Shown: positions 1-11,733, counted from the stretch's first letter. The stretch is DNA of 64,000 nt from Maniola hyperantus (GCF_902806685.2 NC_048552.1:11683662-11747661); one strand, 5' to 3'. Program-made: numbers and translations. The notes: a model not told the origin generated them from the letters alone.

Positions 1-10
1 TACATAGTTC

Positions 11-68
11 AAAAATCGATAGAGGTTGGGGTCCCGAGGTGCTAGAATGGCGACCTCGCACCGGATCG
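11..68 (+). pseudogene. RTE-like LINE ORF fragment (reverse transcriptase C-terminus)
   Basis: Matches the GGGGTCCC(A/G)AGGTGCT..AATGGCGACCTCGCACCGGA block of the better copies at 20457 and 46247. Too short to assess further; it begins at the window edge. Confidence 0.65.
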
Positions 69-438
69 TGGATCTAAAACCTACTGTGTGCGTTGACGTA
101 AGCGATATATTTTGACCCGTGATTTTGACAGACGAAAAAGTACCCCGAGGACTGTGCCTTGTCTATGCAGAATACCCACTATTACGTTACGTACCTACCA
201 TAACATGTATTGTCAATAATATTATCATAGTAGGCAAGTACTATGCCTTGGAATATTGAGGAACTGCCAATACCTGTCAGGTTTATATTAGTCAAGGGAT
301 TAAATCATATCTGAATCTATGTAACTGTCCGACCATACCTGCCAAGATCAATTATGTAGAGCCAAAGTAACTCACGTGTGAAGCCAAATCGGGATTTAAC
401 AGGATTTAACCTAAGTCGATACTACTAACTGAGACTGG

Positions 439-737
439 GGGCACACGATGCGTTGCGGCGCCGCACCGCAAAGATTTCACCGTATCAGCGGGCACACGAG
501 CGGTGCGGCGCCGCAACGTTATGTCGCAGCGGCGCCATAGCAGCGTTGGACAGTGTCCTTTCTTGTGACGCATAAACAACTGAGCGGTGCCGCTCCGACG
601 TCGCAACGCATTCACCCCTCCCCGCCTCGTCTCGGTGGTTGCAAGTCCGGTGCGGCGGCGCCGGAGCGCATCGTGTGACATGCCACAGATATTTCTATGT
701 AATACGACGCACCGCCACCGCAACGCATCGTGTGCCC
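439..737. mobile_element. GC-rich TIR element (MITE), about 300 bp
   Basis: Left end GGGCACACGATGCGTTGCGG and right end CCGCAACGCATCGTGTGCCC are exact inverted repeats. Internal GC-rich segments (GCGGCGCCGCA and relatives near 451-540 and 590-670) repeat and invert the same theme, so the whole element can fold on itself. Open frames on both strands are by-products of the low stop-codon density of GC-rich DNA. No clear target duplication. Confidence 0.8.
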
Positions 738-789
738 GCGCTCTAACAGGGATGGTGCCTACTAGTCAAATTAGAAACTTTTTATGAAA

Positions 790-905
790 CGTCAAAACGC
801 GCCCTTTCGCTCTATCGAATCTAGGAAGTGAATCGCTTCGTATAGCTACAAGTCCGTGGGATTTCAACCATGTAGGCGTGCACACCTTTGCGATGCTGAA
901 AGAGA
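790..905 (-). pseudogene. LINE reverse-transcriptase C-terminal remnant
   Basis: One minus frame reads VHAYMVEIPRTCSYTKRFTS then a stop, matching the HPYVV-I-P-R....TKRFASSF region seen more fully at 32822-33000 and 48361-48650. Frame is lost on both sides. Confidence 0.55.
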
Positions 906-1019
906 CATTGCAACGCATGCGGGGCATTAACCAGTCTTATACCTAATACTATAAACATACCAGAAGTGAAATTAAATATTCACCACAACGCGCAGAGGCT
1001 TATCGAGAGTTTTACCGTA

Positions 1020-1236
1020 ACTGCAATATTAACTTGATTAGGCCACAATAATTGCTATTCCAACCACTCAATCAAAATGGCGACCTAAACACAAAAAGCA
1101 TTTAATAGTCGGTCGAGTCTCGAGTCGGAATGAGACTTAAAAACCAACCGCATTTATATACAATCGACTCAAGATGGCTTCCGCAACAGATCAAGTGACT
1201 TCTGTTTCAAAAGGCGGCAACTACAAGTGCGACAAC
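1020..1236 (+). repeat. Dispersed repeat, copy 1 of 2
   Basis: About 217 bp matching 54149-54374 in the same orientation (shared blocks AATCAAAATGGCGACCTAAA, CGGTCGAGTCTCGAGTCGG, GGCGGCAACTACAA). No terminal repeats seen; family unknown. Confidence 0.75.
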
Positions 1237-2685
1237 AATACTTTGTGCAAAAAACGGTGTGCAAGTTATTTTATGAACTGCATGCATCGTTGCTGTTGAA
1301 CCCAACCTTAAAATTGTATATGCAAAGAACGACATCTTTTATTAAGAAATTCTTGGAAATATTAAGTTTAAGTCATAAAATCTACACCAAAAACAAAAAG
1401 AAAATAGAATCCAACGCGAAATATAAGAAATCTACGAGATCTAAGGTATTTACGAACTACCTTTACTAGTGTACGACGCAGAGCAGATTTTTGACGTAAA
1501 AACTACCTTGACAGGTTGATTATAGAGTTTGAAATGGCCTGAGAATGTGTGAATGAGTACCGAGAGGAGATATTCTGAGATACCTAGCTTGTTTAGCGAG
1601 ATACTCGTGGGTGCTGTTATGAAAATACCATTAAATGTGACGACACGACTACTATAAATTGTAAACTAAAATCATAGAGTGACAAATAAATCGTTTTGAT
1701 AACTTCACATCACGTACGTACCAACGCTTTTTTTTCCGCGAGAAAGATGAGGCTCGAATTGGTTTGCTAAGCTGGTATCGGTTTATAGATTATAGCGTTA
1801 CATCGCTTTTGCTTATCCACATAGGTTGGTCGCAAGTATGTCCATTACATAATTCTCAAACTCCCAAATGTATAAATTGAAAATATACTCTTTGGTAGTC
1901 CCTTGCCAGTTAACTATGGTATAATACTGTTGCTTCAAAGTAATAGAGAACAGGTATGATACATGATAGCACTTTCTATTGCTGTCCGTGATTCGTTATT
2001 GAAGTCAAGGAGCTGAGCCATCGTTGTGTCAAATATCACTGCGTGATTTTTTCCGCGGAATTCTGTGACATAACAATTGTATGAAGCTATTTGCACATAT
2101 TTTTTTCGCAGTGCGTTTGATGAAATTTGTATGATATTTTGCACATGACCTACATATGCAACATCTACATAATAAGGGACACGCCGGGTACGGCCTTGAC
2201 AAAATGGCAATTCACGATACCGTATGAATAGTTACGACATACGACATCCTAGATAAAGTCGTAGCTTGTAAAACCTTACGTTTGTTCTTTTAACCGTCGA
2301 GGGGAGTCTGGTGCGATGTAGGTACCTTTTCAACTTAGTGGCTGTCGGTATCAAGAAAATAGGAAGCCAAGGAAATACGTGACTAGAAGGCTTTTAAGGA
2401 TACCTACTTATAAATCTTCCTTTATTGTTCTAATCTATAGCGGCTGCGATGGAGTAAAAGCTAATAGAGTTAGAGCATGTAGGTAACTAACTGGATTTAA
2501 GAAAACTGTTTTGTTTTATTTACTCGGTGAAGTTAGTCTTGATTGTAACCGCATATGTAAGTAACGATATTATAGTCTTGATGTCGTTTTTTATTAAGTC
2601 TTTGCCGGTAGAGTGTTAACTAGCCACGGCCGAAGCCTTCCACCAGACCAGACCAGAAACAATTTAGAAATTATAAAGTTACATT
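1237..2685. other. No gene or repeat recognised
   Basis: AT-rich. A minus-strand open frame of 91 codons (1935-2210) has no recognised domain, no convincing splice context and ordinary composition for chance ORFs; it is not called a gene. Confidence 0.5.
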
Positions 2686-2689
2686 TATC

Positions 2690-3300
2690 TAAATATATAA
2701 AAGAGAAATACCACTCACTCACTGACTGACTGACTGACTAATCACGAAATCTCGGAAACTATAAAGCCTACAAACTTGAAATTTGGAAGGTAGGTTCTTT
2801 CTAGGACGTAGGTGTCAGCTAAGAAACGGTTTTGAAAAATACAAAAAGGTTGTATGAAAGTCCTATGTTTTTGGAGTTAGAGACGTGAAAATCGACATTT
2901 AGGTTACTAGCTTTAAATAATAAAAATCTGTATAATTCAATTTGGGAAATTCCCCCTTAAGGGTGGTAAAATAGGGGGGCAATGTTTTTATAGAAAAGTT
3001 TTAACAATTGTTATTTTTACTTGAAATTTGAAATGTAGGCTATTTCTGGGGGGTAGGTATCAGATAAGAAAGGATCTCACTAAATTCCCCCCCCCCTAAG
3101 GGAGTAAAATGGGGGTGGAAGGGTTATATGAAAATCCTACGTTTTTGAAGTTAGAAATATGAAAATTGGCATTTAGGTATTCTGGGTTCCGTGTCTTAAG
3201 GTGAGACTGAGCGAGTAGGTAAGTGAGGCCTATTGCAGCGGGAAATTTTCAGATCTCATGTGAATCCAGTACGCGGGCGAAGTCGCGGGCATCTGCTAGT
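2690..3300 (-). mobile_element. Helitron-like element, type C
   Basis: Opens ATATATAAAAGAG with a CTGA repeat and ends ACGCGGGCGAAGTCGCGGGCATCTGCTAGT. The CTAG-type terminus and hairpin-forming CGCGGGCGAAGTCGCG are features of lepidopteran non-autonomous Helitrons. Internal blocks (CCCCCTTAAGGG, GAAATTTGGAAGGTAGG) recur at 31486-32192. Confidence 0.6.
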
Positions 3301-3694
3301 TATTATAATAAACCCGGAGACTGCCACGTATAAGGTCGCAACGCTCACTAACGCGCCAGGGAGGCTAGGAATAGGTCTTTATTCCGTAGTAAAATATTAT
3401 TTTGCAATCAATGAAGTTCGAAAAACAAATCCAGCCTACAATAAAAGAACTTAGTTTTCCCCCTAGTATCATTATACAAAGAGCTTTATGTGTGTGAGCC
3501 AACATATTTTCATATCGAATAACACGCCGGCCGGTCGCCCGTGAAACCTAGTATTATATGTATAAGCCCACTACAATCCAATATCACACATACCCACAAT
3601 AGATTTCCAACAAAGCGGAATTGTATAAATAAGCCGATCCAATTTCTTGTATTGTATTTTTATTTGAAAATGCTTCAACGAAACGAAAAGATGG

Positions 3695-3868
3695 TACAGT
3701 TCTTGCAATTCACGAAGGCGAGTGGACTTTACTTGTGGCTGTGTGCATGTCGGACCAATCAGTCGCGAGCAAGCGCTCGCAAACGAACACATTCAGTGTA
3801 CGTTACTTACCGATACGACTTAAACACAAGCATGAGCCACTGGCTGTCGTGAATTGCAATAAACTGTA
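3695..3868. mobile_element. TIR element (MITE), TACAGTTCTTGC family
   Basis: Begins TACAGTTCTTGCAATTCACG and ends with a diverged inverse (CGTGAATTGCAATAAACTGTA). A second copy, 19431-19636, shares the ACCAATCAGTCGCGAGC core. Confidence 0.75.
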
Positions 3869-3872
3869 GCTG

Positions 3873-4068
3873 GTTATGCCCGCGACTTCATCCGCGTGGA
3901 CTACACATATTTCAAACCCCTATTTTACCTAGGGGTTGAATTTTCAAAAATACTTTCTTAGCGGATGTCTACTTCGAAATTTCAGCCTGATCCGTCCATC
4001 AGTTTTAGCTGTGCGTTGAAAGATACGAGTATGCCAGTCCATTTAGCTTTTCCTTTTATATGTAGGTA
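3873..4068 (+). mobile_element. Helitron-like element, type A (diverged)
   Basis: GCCCGCGACTTCATCCGCGTGGACTACACA, CCTAGGGGTTGAATTTTCAA, CTGTGCGTTGA and TTTTCCTTTTATAT follow the order of the other type A copies. Confidence 0.65.
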
Positions 4069-4129
4069 CAGATTTTTATTTGATAGGAAGCCAACGGTAT
4101 ACAAAGAAATATTTTTTAATATCTAAATT

Positions 4130-4457
4130 AAACGGAACCCTTATATACGGAACCCTTTGTTCCCGAGTCAGATTCGAACTCCCACACGAAGGGTTCCGTA
4201 CCACTGTAAAAGAAATAACACTTTTTATTTTATTTTTAATTTTCATGGTGGCCATTTTGAATTTTTTATTATTTTGTTGACAAAGCGGCAATAGAGAAAA
4301 TAGTGAAAATACAAATTCTGTAAAAATTACAACTCTTCCTATGACGGTACGAGATACAGCCCGCAGACAGACGGACGGACGGATAGGGCAGGCATAGTAT
4401 CCCGGGCTCCCGGCAATAGGATCCCATTAGTACCTTTGGGGTACGGAACCCTAAAAA
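4130..4457 (+). mobile_element. CGGCCAAGTGCGAGT-family element (diverged copy)
   Basis: Contains ACGAAGGGTTCCGTACCA, the GGACGGACGGATAG tract and the right end GGTACGGAACCCTAAAAA shared by about twelve copies in this window. GGAACCCT/AGGGTTCC occurs inverted at the two sides. Confidence 0.65.
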
Positions 4458-5484
4458 CACAATTTACTCAAAGTGAAGTTCCACAGAAAACTCAAAAGTG
4501 CTTGCTCCAAAGATTCCAAGTTTCCTTCGTGCGTCGCATTCTGACAGCTAAGCTCACATGGCGGTGACGATTTATTCAGTATTCCGAACATAAAATACAG
4601 ATGTCGCTGTTTGGGGATGAGCGCACGACAATCCAATTTATTGCGCCCACTTCCCGTTTACAAGTCTGAACAAAGCAGTGCCACAATTTAGCTAACCTAC
4701 AGTTCGGAACTTGAATATCAAGAGCAAGTAACAACGTATTTTGATAGCGAAACTCTTATAAAGCTGACTATTTAAGATCTTAGTTCATTAGAGTCAGCAA
4801 GCGAGGCGATCCGCTGACGCTACGGAGTTCGAAATCCTGAATTAATACAGATGAGATATCGCTGCGGGCTTTACTGTCACTTTTTACAAATCTGTACAAA
4901 ACATTGCCACTGTAAATCGATCAATCAGTTTAAAACTGGGTGCTTTGTAATCTTTCAAATCGTGATACAATATTTCAAATTGCTATTAATTACGACCCAT
5001 TTAGAAAGGTTTGAGTAAATTACTCTTATATGTTTTATGGGTAAAACGAAATGCAGCTCATTATGATGAAAGCACTGACTCAAAAGGGACATTAAATCTG
5101 TTTTGAATGCGGCATCGCACCGGCATACCAAACCGTTTGTGTGCTTTGTTATTAGGGTGGTAGCGGTTGATCAGCCACAGCCAAAGCCTTTCAAACATGA
5201 CGACAGAAGGAAGTCGTCCGAAATATTATTACACTGACCTTTCCAGACTGTATGATAGCTAAACCATGTTAGTTTTGTATAAATTGACTGACTCGTAAGT
5301 CGTACAGCGTTACAAATACCTATTGTATTCGTGAAGTTACTTGAAGTACCTAACTAAAGTATAACGAATATGAAAATTCTGAAGAGACTTAAGTTGGTAC
5401 TATAGCGTTATATTTAATTAGGTTTGTAATTTATTATTGTGTACCTATTGTTTCTAACTACTATCTCATTCAGTATAAGTAACT
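4458..5484. other. No gene or repeat recognised
   Basis: AT-rich sequence with only short open frames and no familiar repeat family. Confidence 0.5.
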
Positions 5485-5692
5485 AGCTTATGCTCGTCTT
5501 CGTGGACTATTCAAATTTCAAACCCCTATATTACCCCTGGGTTGAATTTTCAAAAATCCTTTCATAGCGGATGCCTACGTCTTTTAATAGCTATTTGCAT
5601 GCCACAGCCCGATCCGTCCAATAGTTTGAGCTGTGTGTTGATAGATCAGTCAGTCAGTCAGTCACCTTTCCCTTTTATATATTTAGATTAAT
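5485..5692 (+). mobile_element. Helitron-like element, type A
   Basis: AGCTTATGCTCG start, CCCTGGGTTGAATTTTCAAA middle, and CAGTCAGTCAGTCA plus CCTTTTATATATTTAGAT end. Confidence 0.7.
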
Positions 5693-6171
5693 AAGGATTT
5701 ATTATATTATTAGGAATTGGGATCGCATAATTATACGATACTATGGCTGGTCAGCCCCGGATTCGCTCGGGTGGAAAATTTGTAAATTCTTTCTTGCACG
5801 TGCAATTAATGTAATATAATATTAATACATGATATATATGAGATAAACTGAATTCTTATATTAATTTATAATGCAATTAATTGGATATATACAAATTTTC
5901 CTTAGGTGTGGTTATTTCAGTACTTACAATATTCATAAAAGAATTTTGGTTATTTCAGTACAATTGCTCAATTGAAACATTGTAACGAAGTATTTACACA
6001 GAGTCGCTTTGTCTAGATTCTTTTGTTAAACGGAAATGCTTGCTATAAATTGGATTGCGGAGTGGCCACCTACATTCTCGCACTACAAAATGCCCGCAGG
6101 GTCTGCCACGACGTGGCCACTATATATGGGTTTTAGGCCACTTTTATGTCAAAACAATGGAATGCGAACTA

Positions 6172-6315
6172 GTAAAAAATCGGTCAAGTGTGAGTCGTAC
6201 TCGTACACGAAGTGTTCCGTACCATCGTACAAGAAATACCACTTTTGGTTTGTTTTAATTTTCATAGCAGCCACTTTGAATTTTTTTATTATTTTTCGTT
6301 ACAGCGGCAATTGTT
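6172..6315 (+). mobile_element. CGGCCAAGTGCGAGT-family element, 5' part
   Basis: ATCGGTCAAGTGTGAGTCGT followed by TTCCGTACCATCGTA and the same AT-rich stretch (GAATTTTTTTATTATTTT) as the copy at 4130. Confidence 0.6.
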
Positions 6316-6347
6316 TCACAGCCTTATTTCACAAACATGGATCATTC

Positions 6348-6494
6348 ATCATCATCATCATCATCATCATCAACCAATAGACGTCCACTGCTGGACATAG
6401 GTCTCTTGTAGGGACTTCCACACGCCACGGTCTTGCGCCGCCTGAATCCAGCGGCTCCCTGCGACTCGTCTGATGTCGTCCGTCCACCTAGTGG
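6348..6494 (-). pseudogene. RTE-like LINE 3' end (reverse transcriptase C-terminus)
   Basis: Starts with a CAT microsatellite, the complement of the GATGATGATG tail, then the codons for the C-terminal end of the ORF; the strand and order agree with 46247-46483. Truncated at the far side after CACCTAGTGG. Confidence 0.75.
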
Positions 6495-7018
6495 ACATGG
6501 ATCATTGCAGAGCATAAACAGTCATTATATTCCTTAAGTACTGCTACTGACATTGAAGGATTTATATGTATTACTTTATCTCCTAGACAATAAATTAAAC
6601 TCAAGTTTATTGGCGATATAAAGTTTATTGTTGCTGTGGGTTAATTTATAGGCTCGGTTAACATAGGAGTTAAGATAACAGTACGGTACAGATTTATATT
6701 TAAGCATGCTACTAGGTAAAAAGCACGTAAAAGTCCCGCAAATTGCTATTGCGCTGGAACCATGTCTCATTTTAACATCGAAATGACGTCATTTGACGTA
6801 TATTTGAGTAAAATATACCATCAGCTCGAAACTTCAGTCTAGTGTGCTCACATCACAAAAATGGCGGCTACACGCATTAGCAATTTGCGGGACTTATATA
6901 ATAATAACTGACTATTCTATTAAATAAACTGAAATCTAAATTAAAAGTAATAAAAAAACTTTAAATTAAAAGTAAAATAAATTAATTTAAATCTATAACT
7001 ACCGTGAGTGATTTCCAT

Positions 7019-7198
7019 TATAAATAATATCTATCCCGGCTGTACTCCGGGGCCCTTTTTCAAGGGAGTCAGTTCGCGCACGCGCCGAGGCTGTGACTGC
7101 GGGCCGCGCGCGCCGCCGCGCCGCCCCGGATATGTTCGAAACTAGTCGGGCTAACGTCGACTAGACACGTGAGTACAGCCGGGATAGATATTATTTAT
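7019..7198. mobile_element. TIR element (MITE) with 28-bp inverted ends
   Basis: ATAAATAATATCTATCCCGG and its continuation at the left are the exact inverse of 7171-7198 at the right. The centre is very GC-rich (CGCGCGCCGCCGCGCCGCC). A truncated, rearranged copy lies at 55436-55558 inside another element. Confidence 0.85.
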
Positions 7199-7435
7199 AA
7201 ATCTAAAACGTCATCGAGACCACTGCGGCAGCGAGGCATTGATGCAAGAGGCAAGATGCTGCCAGCATTACCCCTTTGGATGGCCAAACTAATTCTTTGT
7301 TCAAGATAGTTGCCAGCTCTTGGGTCCCCGGTTTACTCGATAACCCTTTTCGCATTTCGAAATTTAAATTGCACCTAATAACTAACCATAGGTAGGTATA
7401 GCGCATACTTAACTGAGGAGGCTCCTGCGGTAGTG

Positions 7436-7473
7436 GAGCGGAGTGGAGCGGAGTGGAGCGGAGTGGAGCGGTG
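7436..7473. repeat. 10-bp microsatellite GTGGAGCGGA
   Basis: Nearly four perfect units of GTGGAGCGGA. It lies in a 120-codon minus-strand open frame (7565-7203) that has no recognised domain. Confidence 0.9.
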
Positions 7474-7794
7474 CGGGAGGGTGATAGTTGTCGACAACGA
7501 TGACTGTCACAAATAGTTTTTAGCTCAGAACAAGGACTATTAGAAGTAGCCCTAAATTGTGACACTTACTGTTAGAGCGAGATAGCTAAATGCATTTAAG
7601 CTCTTGTTAGAAAGTGACAAAATGATTATGTTTTGTCCTTATCACCGCGGCCACTTTTTTTTGTTTGTCAAAATGTATTTGTACGTGAGTATTTGAAAAA
7701 CAACGTGAAGTGTAGAAGGAATGACATTTCACAAGTAAGAAAATCTGCTTGAGCGAGAGGGACTGAGAGGGCCACGCTAGTTGCAAATCTGACA

Positions 7795-7977
7795 TTTTTT
7801 TTTTTTTTTTTAAAGAATATTAGCCATTTTTTAAATGACTAATATTCCCCTTTCCTCTCCAATTAAGCGTCAAGCTTGTGCTAGGAGTAGGTACGACAAT
7901 AGTGCAACGGGCGGGGTTTGAACCGTCGACCTTTCGGTTTTCAGTCCACTCCTATACCGGTTGAGCTATTGAGGCTC
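7795..7977 (-). mobile_element. SINE-A, tRNA(Phe)-like, full copy
   Basis: Read on the minus strand: GAGCCTCAATAGCTCA..., an anticodon-like CTGAAAA loop, B box GGTTCAAACCCC, a GGAGAGGAAAGGGGAATATT body and a poly(A) tail seen here as poly(T). It is a pol III-type retroposon rather than a working tRNA gene, because the anticodon stem and acceptor stem do not pair properly. Confidence 0.85.
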
Positions 7978-8150
7978 AACCGGTATAGGAGATATTATAT
8001 CTGTGACACATGTCGTTTGAATCGGCCCCTAAAGAAGCCTCTATCTCTGTGAATTCCAGTGTTAATCACTTGACTATCATCGCTATCTAGTTATTCTCGT
8101 AATATTAAAGCTTGATAACAAATGATACGCACTTCGTTCCCGGGTTTCGG

Positions 8151-9255
8151 AATCTGGAGCGTTGGAGGATTTTCCGTAATTCCGGACAGTAATGAACGCT
8201 GCGTGGGTGGGAACTGAGATGCCGTGAGGGGCTGTCGTAATTTGACGCAGTCATTAATTAAATTTTTGTCTAATGCCCGGGAACCATAGATCGCTACCCC
8301 TATTATAAATGCGAAAGTGTGTTTGTTTGTTGGTTTATTGGTCTGTGGTTTATTGGTTTGATGGTCTGTTTTTTTGTCCTTCAATCTGGAGCGTTGGAGG
8401 ATTTTTAGTAATTCCGGACAGTAATGAACGCTGCGTGGGTGGGAACTGAGATGCCGTGAGGGGCTGTCGTAATTTGACGCAGTTATTAATTAAATTTTTG
8501 TCTAATGCCCGGGCACCATAGATCACTACCCCTATTATAAATGCGAAAGTGTGTTTGTTTGTTGGTTTGTTGGTTTATTGGTTTGATGGTCTGTTTTTTT
8601 GTCCTTCAATCTGGAGCTTTGGAGGATTTTCCGTAATTCCGGACAGTAATGAACGCTGCGTGGGTTGGAACTGAGATGCCGTGAGGGGCTGTCGTAATTT
8701 GACGCAGTCATTAATTAAATTTTTGTCTAATGCCCGGGCACCATAGATCACTACCCCTATTATAAATGCGAAAGTGTGTTTGTTTGTTGGTTTGTTGGTT
8801 TATTGGTTTGATGGTCTGTTTTTTTGTCCTTCAATCTGGAGCTTTGGAGGATTTTCCGTAATTCCGGACAGTAATGAACGCTGCGTGGGTTGGAACTGAG
8901 ATGCCGTGAGGGGCTGTCGTAATTTGACGCAGTCATTAATTAAATTTTTGTCTAATGCCCGGGCACCATAGATCACTACCCCTATTATAAATGCGAAAGT
9001 GTGTTTGTTTGTTGGTTTATTGGTTTGTTGGTTTATTGGTTTGATGGTCTGTTTTTTTGTCCTTCAATCTGGAGCTTTGGAGGATTTTCCGTAATTCCGG
9101 ACAGTAATGAACGCTGCGTGGGTGGGAACTGAGATGCCGTGAGGGGCTGTCGTAATTTGACGCAGTCATTAATTAAATTTTTGTCTAATGCCCGGGACCC
9201 ATAGATCACTACTCCTATTATAAATGCGAAAGTGTGTTTGTTTGTTGGTTTGTCC
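8151..9255 (+). repeat. Tandem array, five copies of a 225-233-bp unit
   Basis: Units start with AATCTGGAGC at 8151, 8383, 8608, 8833 and 9066. They are nearly identical; length differences come from the GTTTGTTGGTTTATTGG microsatellite. Each unit ends with ATTATAAATGCGAAAGTGTG, the terminal sequence of type B Helitron-like elements, and the last unit runs directly into such an element. Open frames inside are repeated by-products. Confidence 0.93.
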
Positions 9256-9612
9256 CTCAATCACGTCGCAACGGTGCAACGGATTGACGTGATTTTTTGC
9301 ATGGGTATAGATAAAGACCTGGGAAGTGACATAGGTTAGTTTGCAGACTTGCGTACAGTGCCACTGAAATGTATGCGATGGCTTGGATCACCACTAATCC
9401 ATCCATACTAATATTATAAATGCGAAAGTGTGTCTGTCTTCTAGCCTTTCAAGGCCCAACCGTTCAACCGATTTTGACGAAATTTGGTACCTACAGATAT
9501 AGCTTGCATCCCGGGAAAGGACATAGGATACTTTTTATCCCGGAAAATCAAAGAGTTCTCACGGGATTTTCAAAAACGTAAATCCATGCGAACGAAGTCG
9601 AACAATAAAACT
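9216..9612 (+). mobile_element. Two adjoining Helitron-like type B segments
   Basis: 9216-9400 and 9405-9612 each begin ATTATAAATGCGAAAGTGTG. The second continues through GCTTGCATCCCGGGAAAGGA, TTTTTATCCCGGAAAATCAA and GCGAACGAAGTCGAAC, the normal type B order; the first is cut short. Confidence 0.7.
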
Positions 9613-9758
9613 TTTTAATACTACGCTGAAATGAAAGGTTGATTGACGAACCAATAATGCAGCGGTACATAGACACCCTCATGTACTTAGTAATTCGTAC
9701 TAGCAAATCTATCAATAAATAATCACCTGCGCAGATTTAGCCTAGATACACTTTGGAT

Positions 9759-9793
9759 GCGTGTTCGTACGAATTTAATTCGTTCGAACACGC
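9759..9793. repeat. Short hairpin, 16-bp arms
   Basis: GCGTGTTCGTACGAAT, a 3-base loop TTA, then ATTCGTTCGAACACGC; one mismatch in 16. Confidence 0.8.
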
Positions 9794-9979
9794 ACGAACA
9801 ATCCCTATCTACCAAGTAGACAGTACTGTAGGAGTGCGCAGACTGGGTGCGAGTTAGTCGTACCCAGTACCCACCCAGTGTTAGTTCCCATAGTTTATTA
9901 TCCATATTATCCTATGGATTAGACAAAAATAGGTACCTACTTATCCGACATATTGATTTTCGTCGCAAACGTTTTGTAA

Positions 9980-10101
9980 TTACGAATAGAATAGAATAGA
10001 ATAGAATGTTTTTTTATTCATGTAAACTTTTTAAAAGTGCTTATGAATAGTCAGGTAGTTTTAATTTACCACTGGTTCGGAATGCCGTTCCTACCGAGAA
10101 G
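9980..10101 (-). mobile_element. LINE 3' end (GAGCAACCGCCGAG family), truncated
   Basis: An ATAGA repeat tail, then the complement of GAATAAAAAAACATT, CTTATGAATAGTCAGGTAG and CCGAACCAGTGG, as in the copies at 39050 and 43466. The repeat tail marks the LINE 3' end. Confidence 0.7.
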
Positions 10102-10333
10102 TGGTGTGGTTGTATTTGTGGTACGTCTAAACAGACTCTTACCGTTTGTAGAATTCATTCTACGTTCCAAATTTGAACATGATACGTTGAGTTCACAGAT
10201 TAAATTGGGACCTTAACAAAACATTTCCTTCCGTATATACCTAATTACTGAAATCCTCCCCTTTGTTTTATAATGGAATCAAATTTCTTTGCACTCCCCT
10301 TGCCATTTGATAAAACACTTTATCTCTTGAAAT

Positions 10334-10559
10334 AAAAAACCGGCCAAGTGCGAATCAGACTCGCGCACTGAGGGTTCCGTGCTACAATCGTATTTTATCG
10401 ACATTTTGCAACTTACTAGATCTCGTTCAAACCAATTTTCGGTGGAATTTTTTTATTTAGTTTTATCATTCTCTTATTTTAGAAGTTACGGGGGGGGGGG
10501 GGGGCACACATTTTATTTATTATATTTTATTACCATTTGGCTACGGAACCCTAAAAACC
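10334..10559 (+). mobile_element. CGGCCAAGTGCGAGT-family element, internally deleted
   Basis: Left end ACCGGCCAAGTGCGAATCAG and right end GCTACGGAACCCTAAAAACC are intact but the middle is reduced and contains a 15-G run (10490-10504). Confidence 0.75.
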
Positions 10560-11730
10560 GTTGTGATGTTAACGTCGTACGTCATTCTTTCAGCTACTTT
10601 CCTAAAGATACAAAAAGTGATAGATAGGACAAGCAAGTATTATAGGGCATGTGCTCAGGAACACAACAACCTTTTTACAGCGGTCGTGATTGCTGGCATT
10701 CTTATGTCATCAAACCAACTCGCAAAAAACGTTTCTAATATTATAAACTGCTAAGTGAGTAATGTTGTTTCGAAGTCCTAGTCACCTGCCACGGACCTAT
10801 AAAACTGAATTGATGATTGAATGCCTTCAAGGCCAGACTAAAATAAATATAATAAAAGCACCTTCTAGGGAAGTGGTGCAAAAATTGCTATTATAACGCA
10901 AAAAATATTGTATTAAATACTAGATGATATCCACAAGTCCCACAACAACGTCCGCGTACATTTAAGATGCATTAAAAAATCCTGCAGAATTGTTTGATTC
11001 CCGGGATAAAACGTTTCCGGTATAGCACGATTCAGAGATAACAGCCTATATTTGTCTTTGGGATGCAAGCTATCTTTGTACCTACCAAATATCGTTACAA
11101 TCGTTCAAATAATATTTATATTTTTTATGATAGTGTTTTTTTTCTTACACTTCCACTTCTACGGATTCCACAATTTTTGATATGTGTTTAAAAATCTAAA
11201 TTTAAGACTGCCCGGCTACTAAATGCAAGCTACGAGTCTGCACAAAATTTTGACAAAACGGTTTAACGAATGAGCCGTGAAAAGGTAACAGAAATACGGT
11301 TTATTATATTTTTGTATCTATAATATAAGTATGGATTGCAGAAGTAATATTATGTAGTTCAACAGATGTACTAAGAAAACCTAGTTTTATGAGCCAAATG
11401 TCCTAATTTTATGAGCCAAATGTGGTTCACAGGACAGAAAATGTTCCCAATAGCCTCTCTATTGCAGGTAAATCTCATTGATGGTTAACCACATCACTGT
11501 TTAGGATTGCTTTGTCTGTTTTTGTCAAATATTGTGAGGGGGAGAGATGTAATGTTCATCTTCTCATCTTGCATATTATTTATGATAATAATATTCTTTC
11601 TTTTCATCTGACGTTTTTATTTTGTTTCTTTGGCGTGACGATGATGTACTGTTTTTTTATTAGGAATATTTTTTGTGTAGCGAAACTAGATTCCTATGTC
11701 TAGTTGCCTCAATTTGAGAAAATACATTTT
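10560..11730. other. No gene recognised; decayed Helitron-like sequence
   Basis: 10975-11100 carries scattered type B blocks (TTCCCGGGATAAAA, GATGCAAGCTATCTTTGTAC). The rest is AT-rich with short chance ORFs only. Confidence 0.45.
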
Positions 11731-11733
11731 CTT

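Noticed and set aside
1935..2210. 91-codon minus-strand frame
   Set aside because: No recognised motif, no repeat relatives seen and no splice partners; length is within chance expectation.
7203..7565. 120-codon minus-strand frame
   Set aside because: Much of it is the translated GTGGAGCGGA microsatellite (SRTAPLRSTPLHSAPL).
7930..7977. tRNA-like sequences (SINE heads here and at 17961, 18712, 22680, 27930, 34197, 36103, 45656, 49300, 57240)
   Set aside because: B boxes are present but acceptor and anticodon stems do not pair and each is followed by a conserved SINE body, so they are retroposons, not tRNA genes.
8151..9255. CRISPR-like array
   Set aside because: The whole 225-233-bp unit repeats with no unique spacers, in an insect genome.
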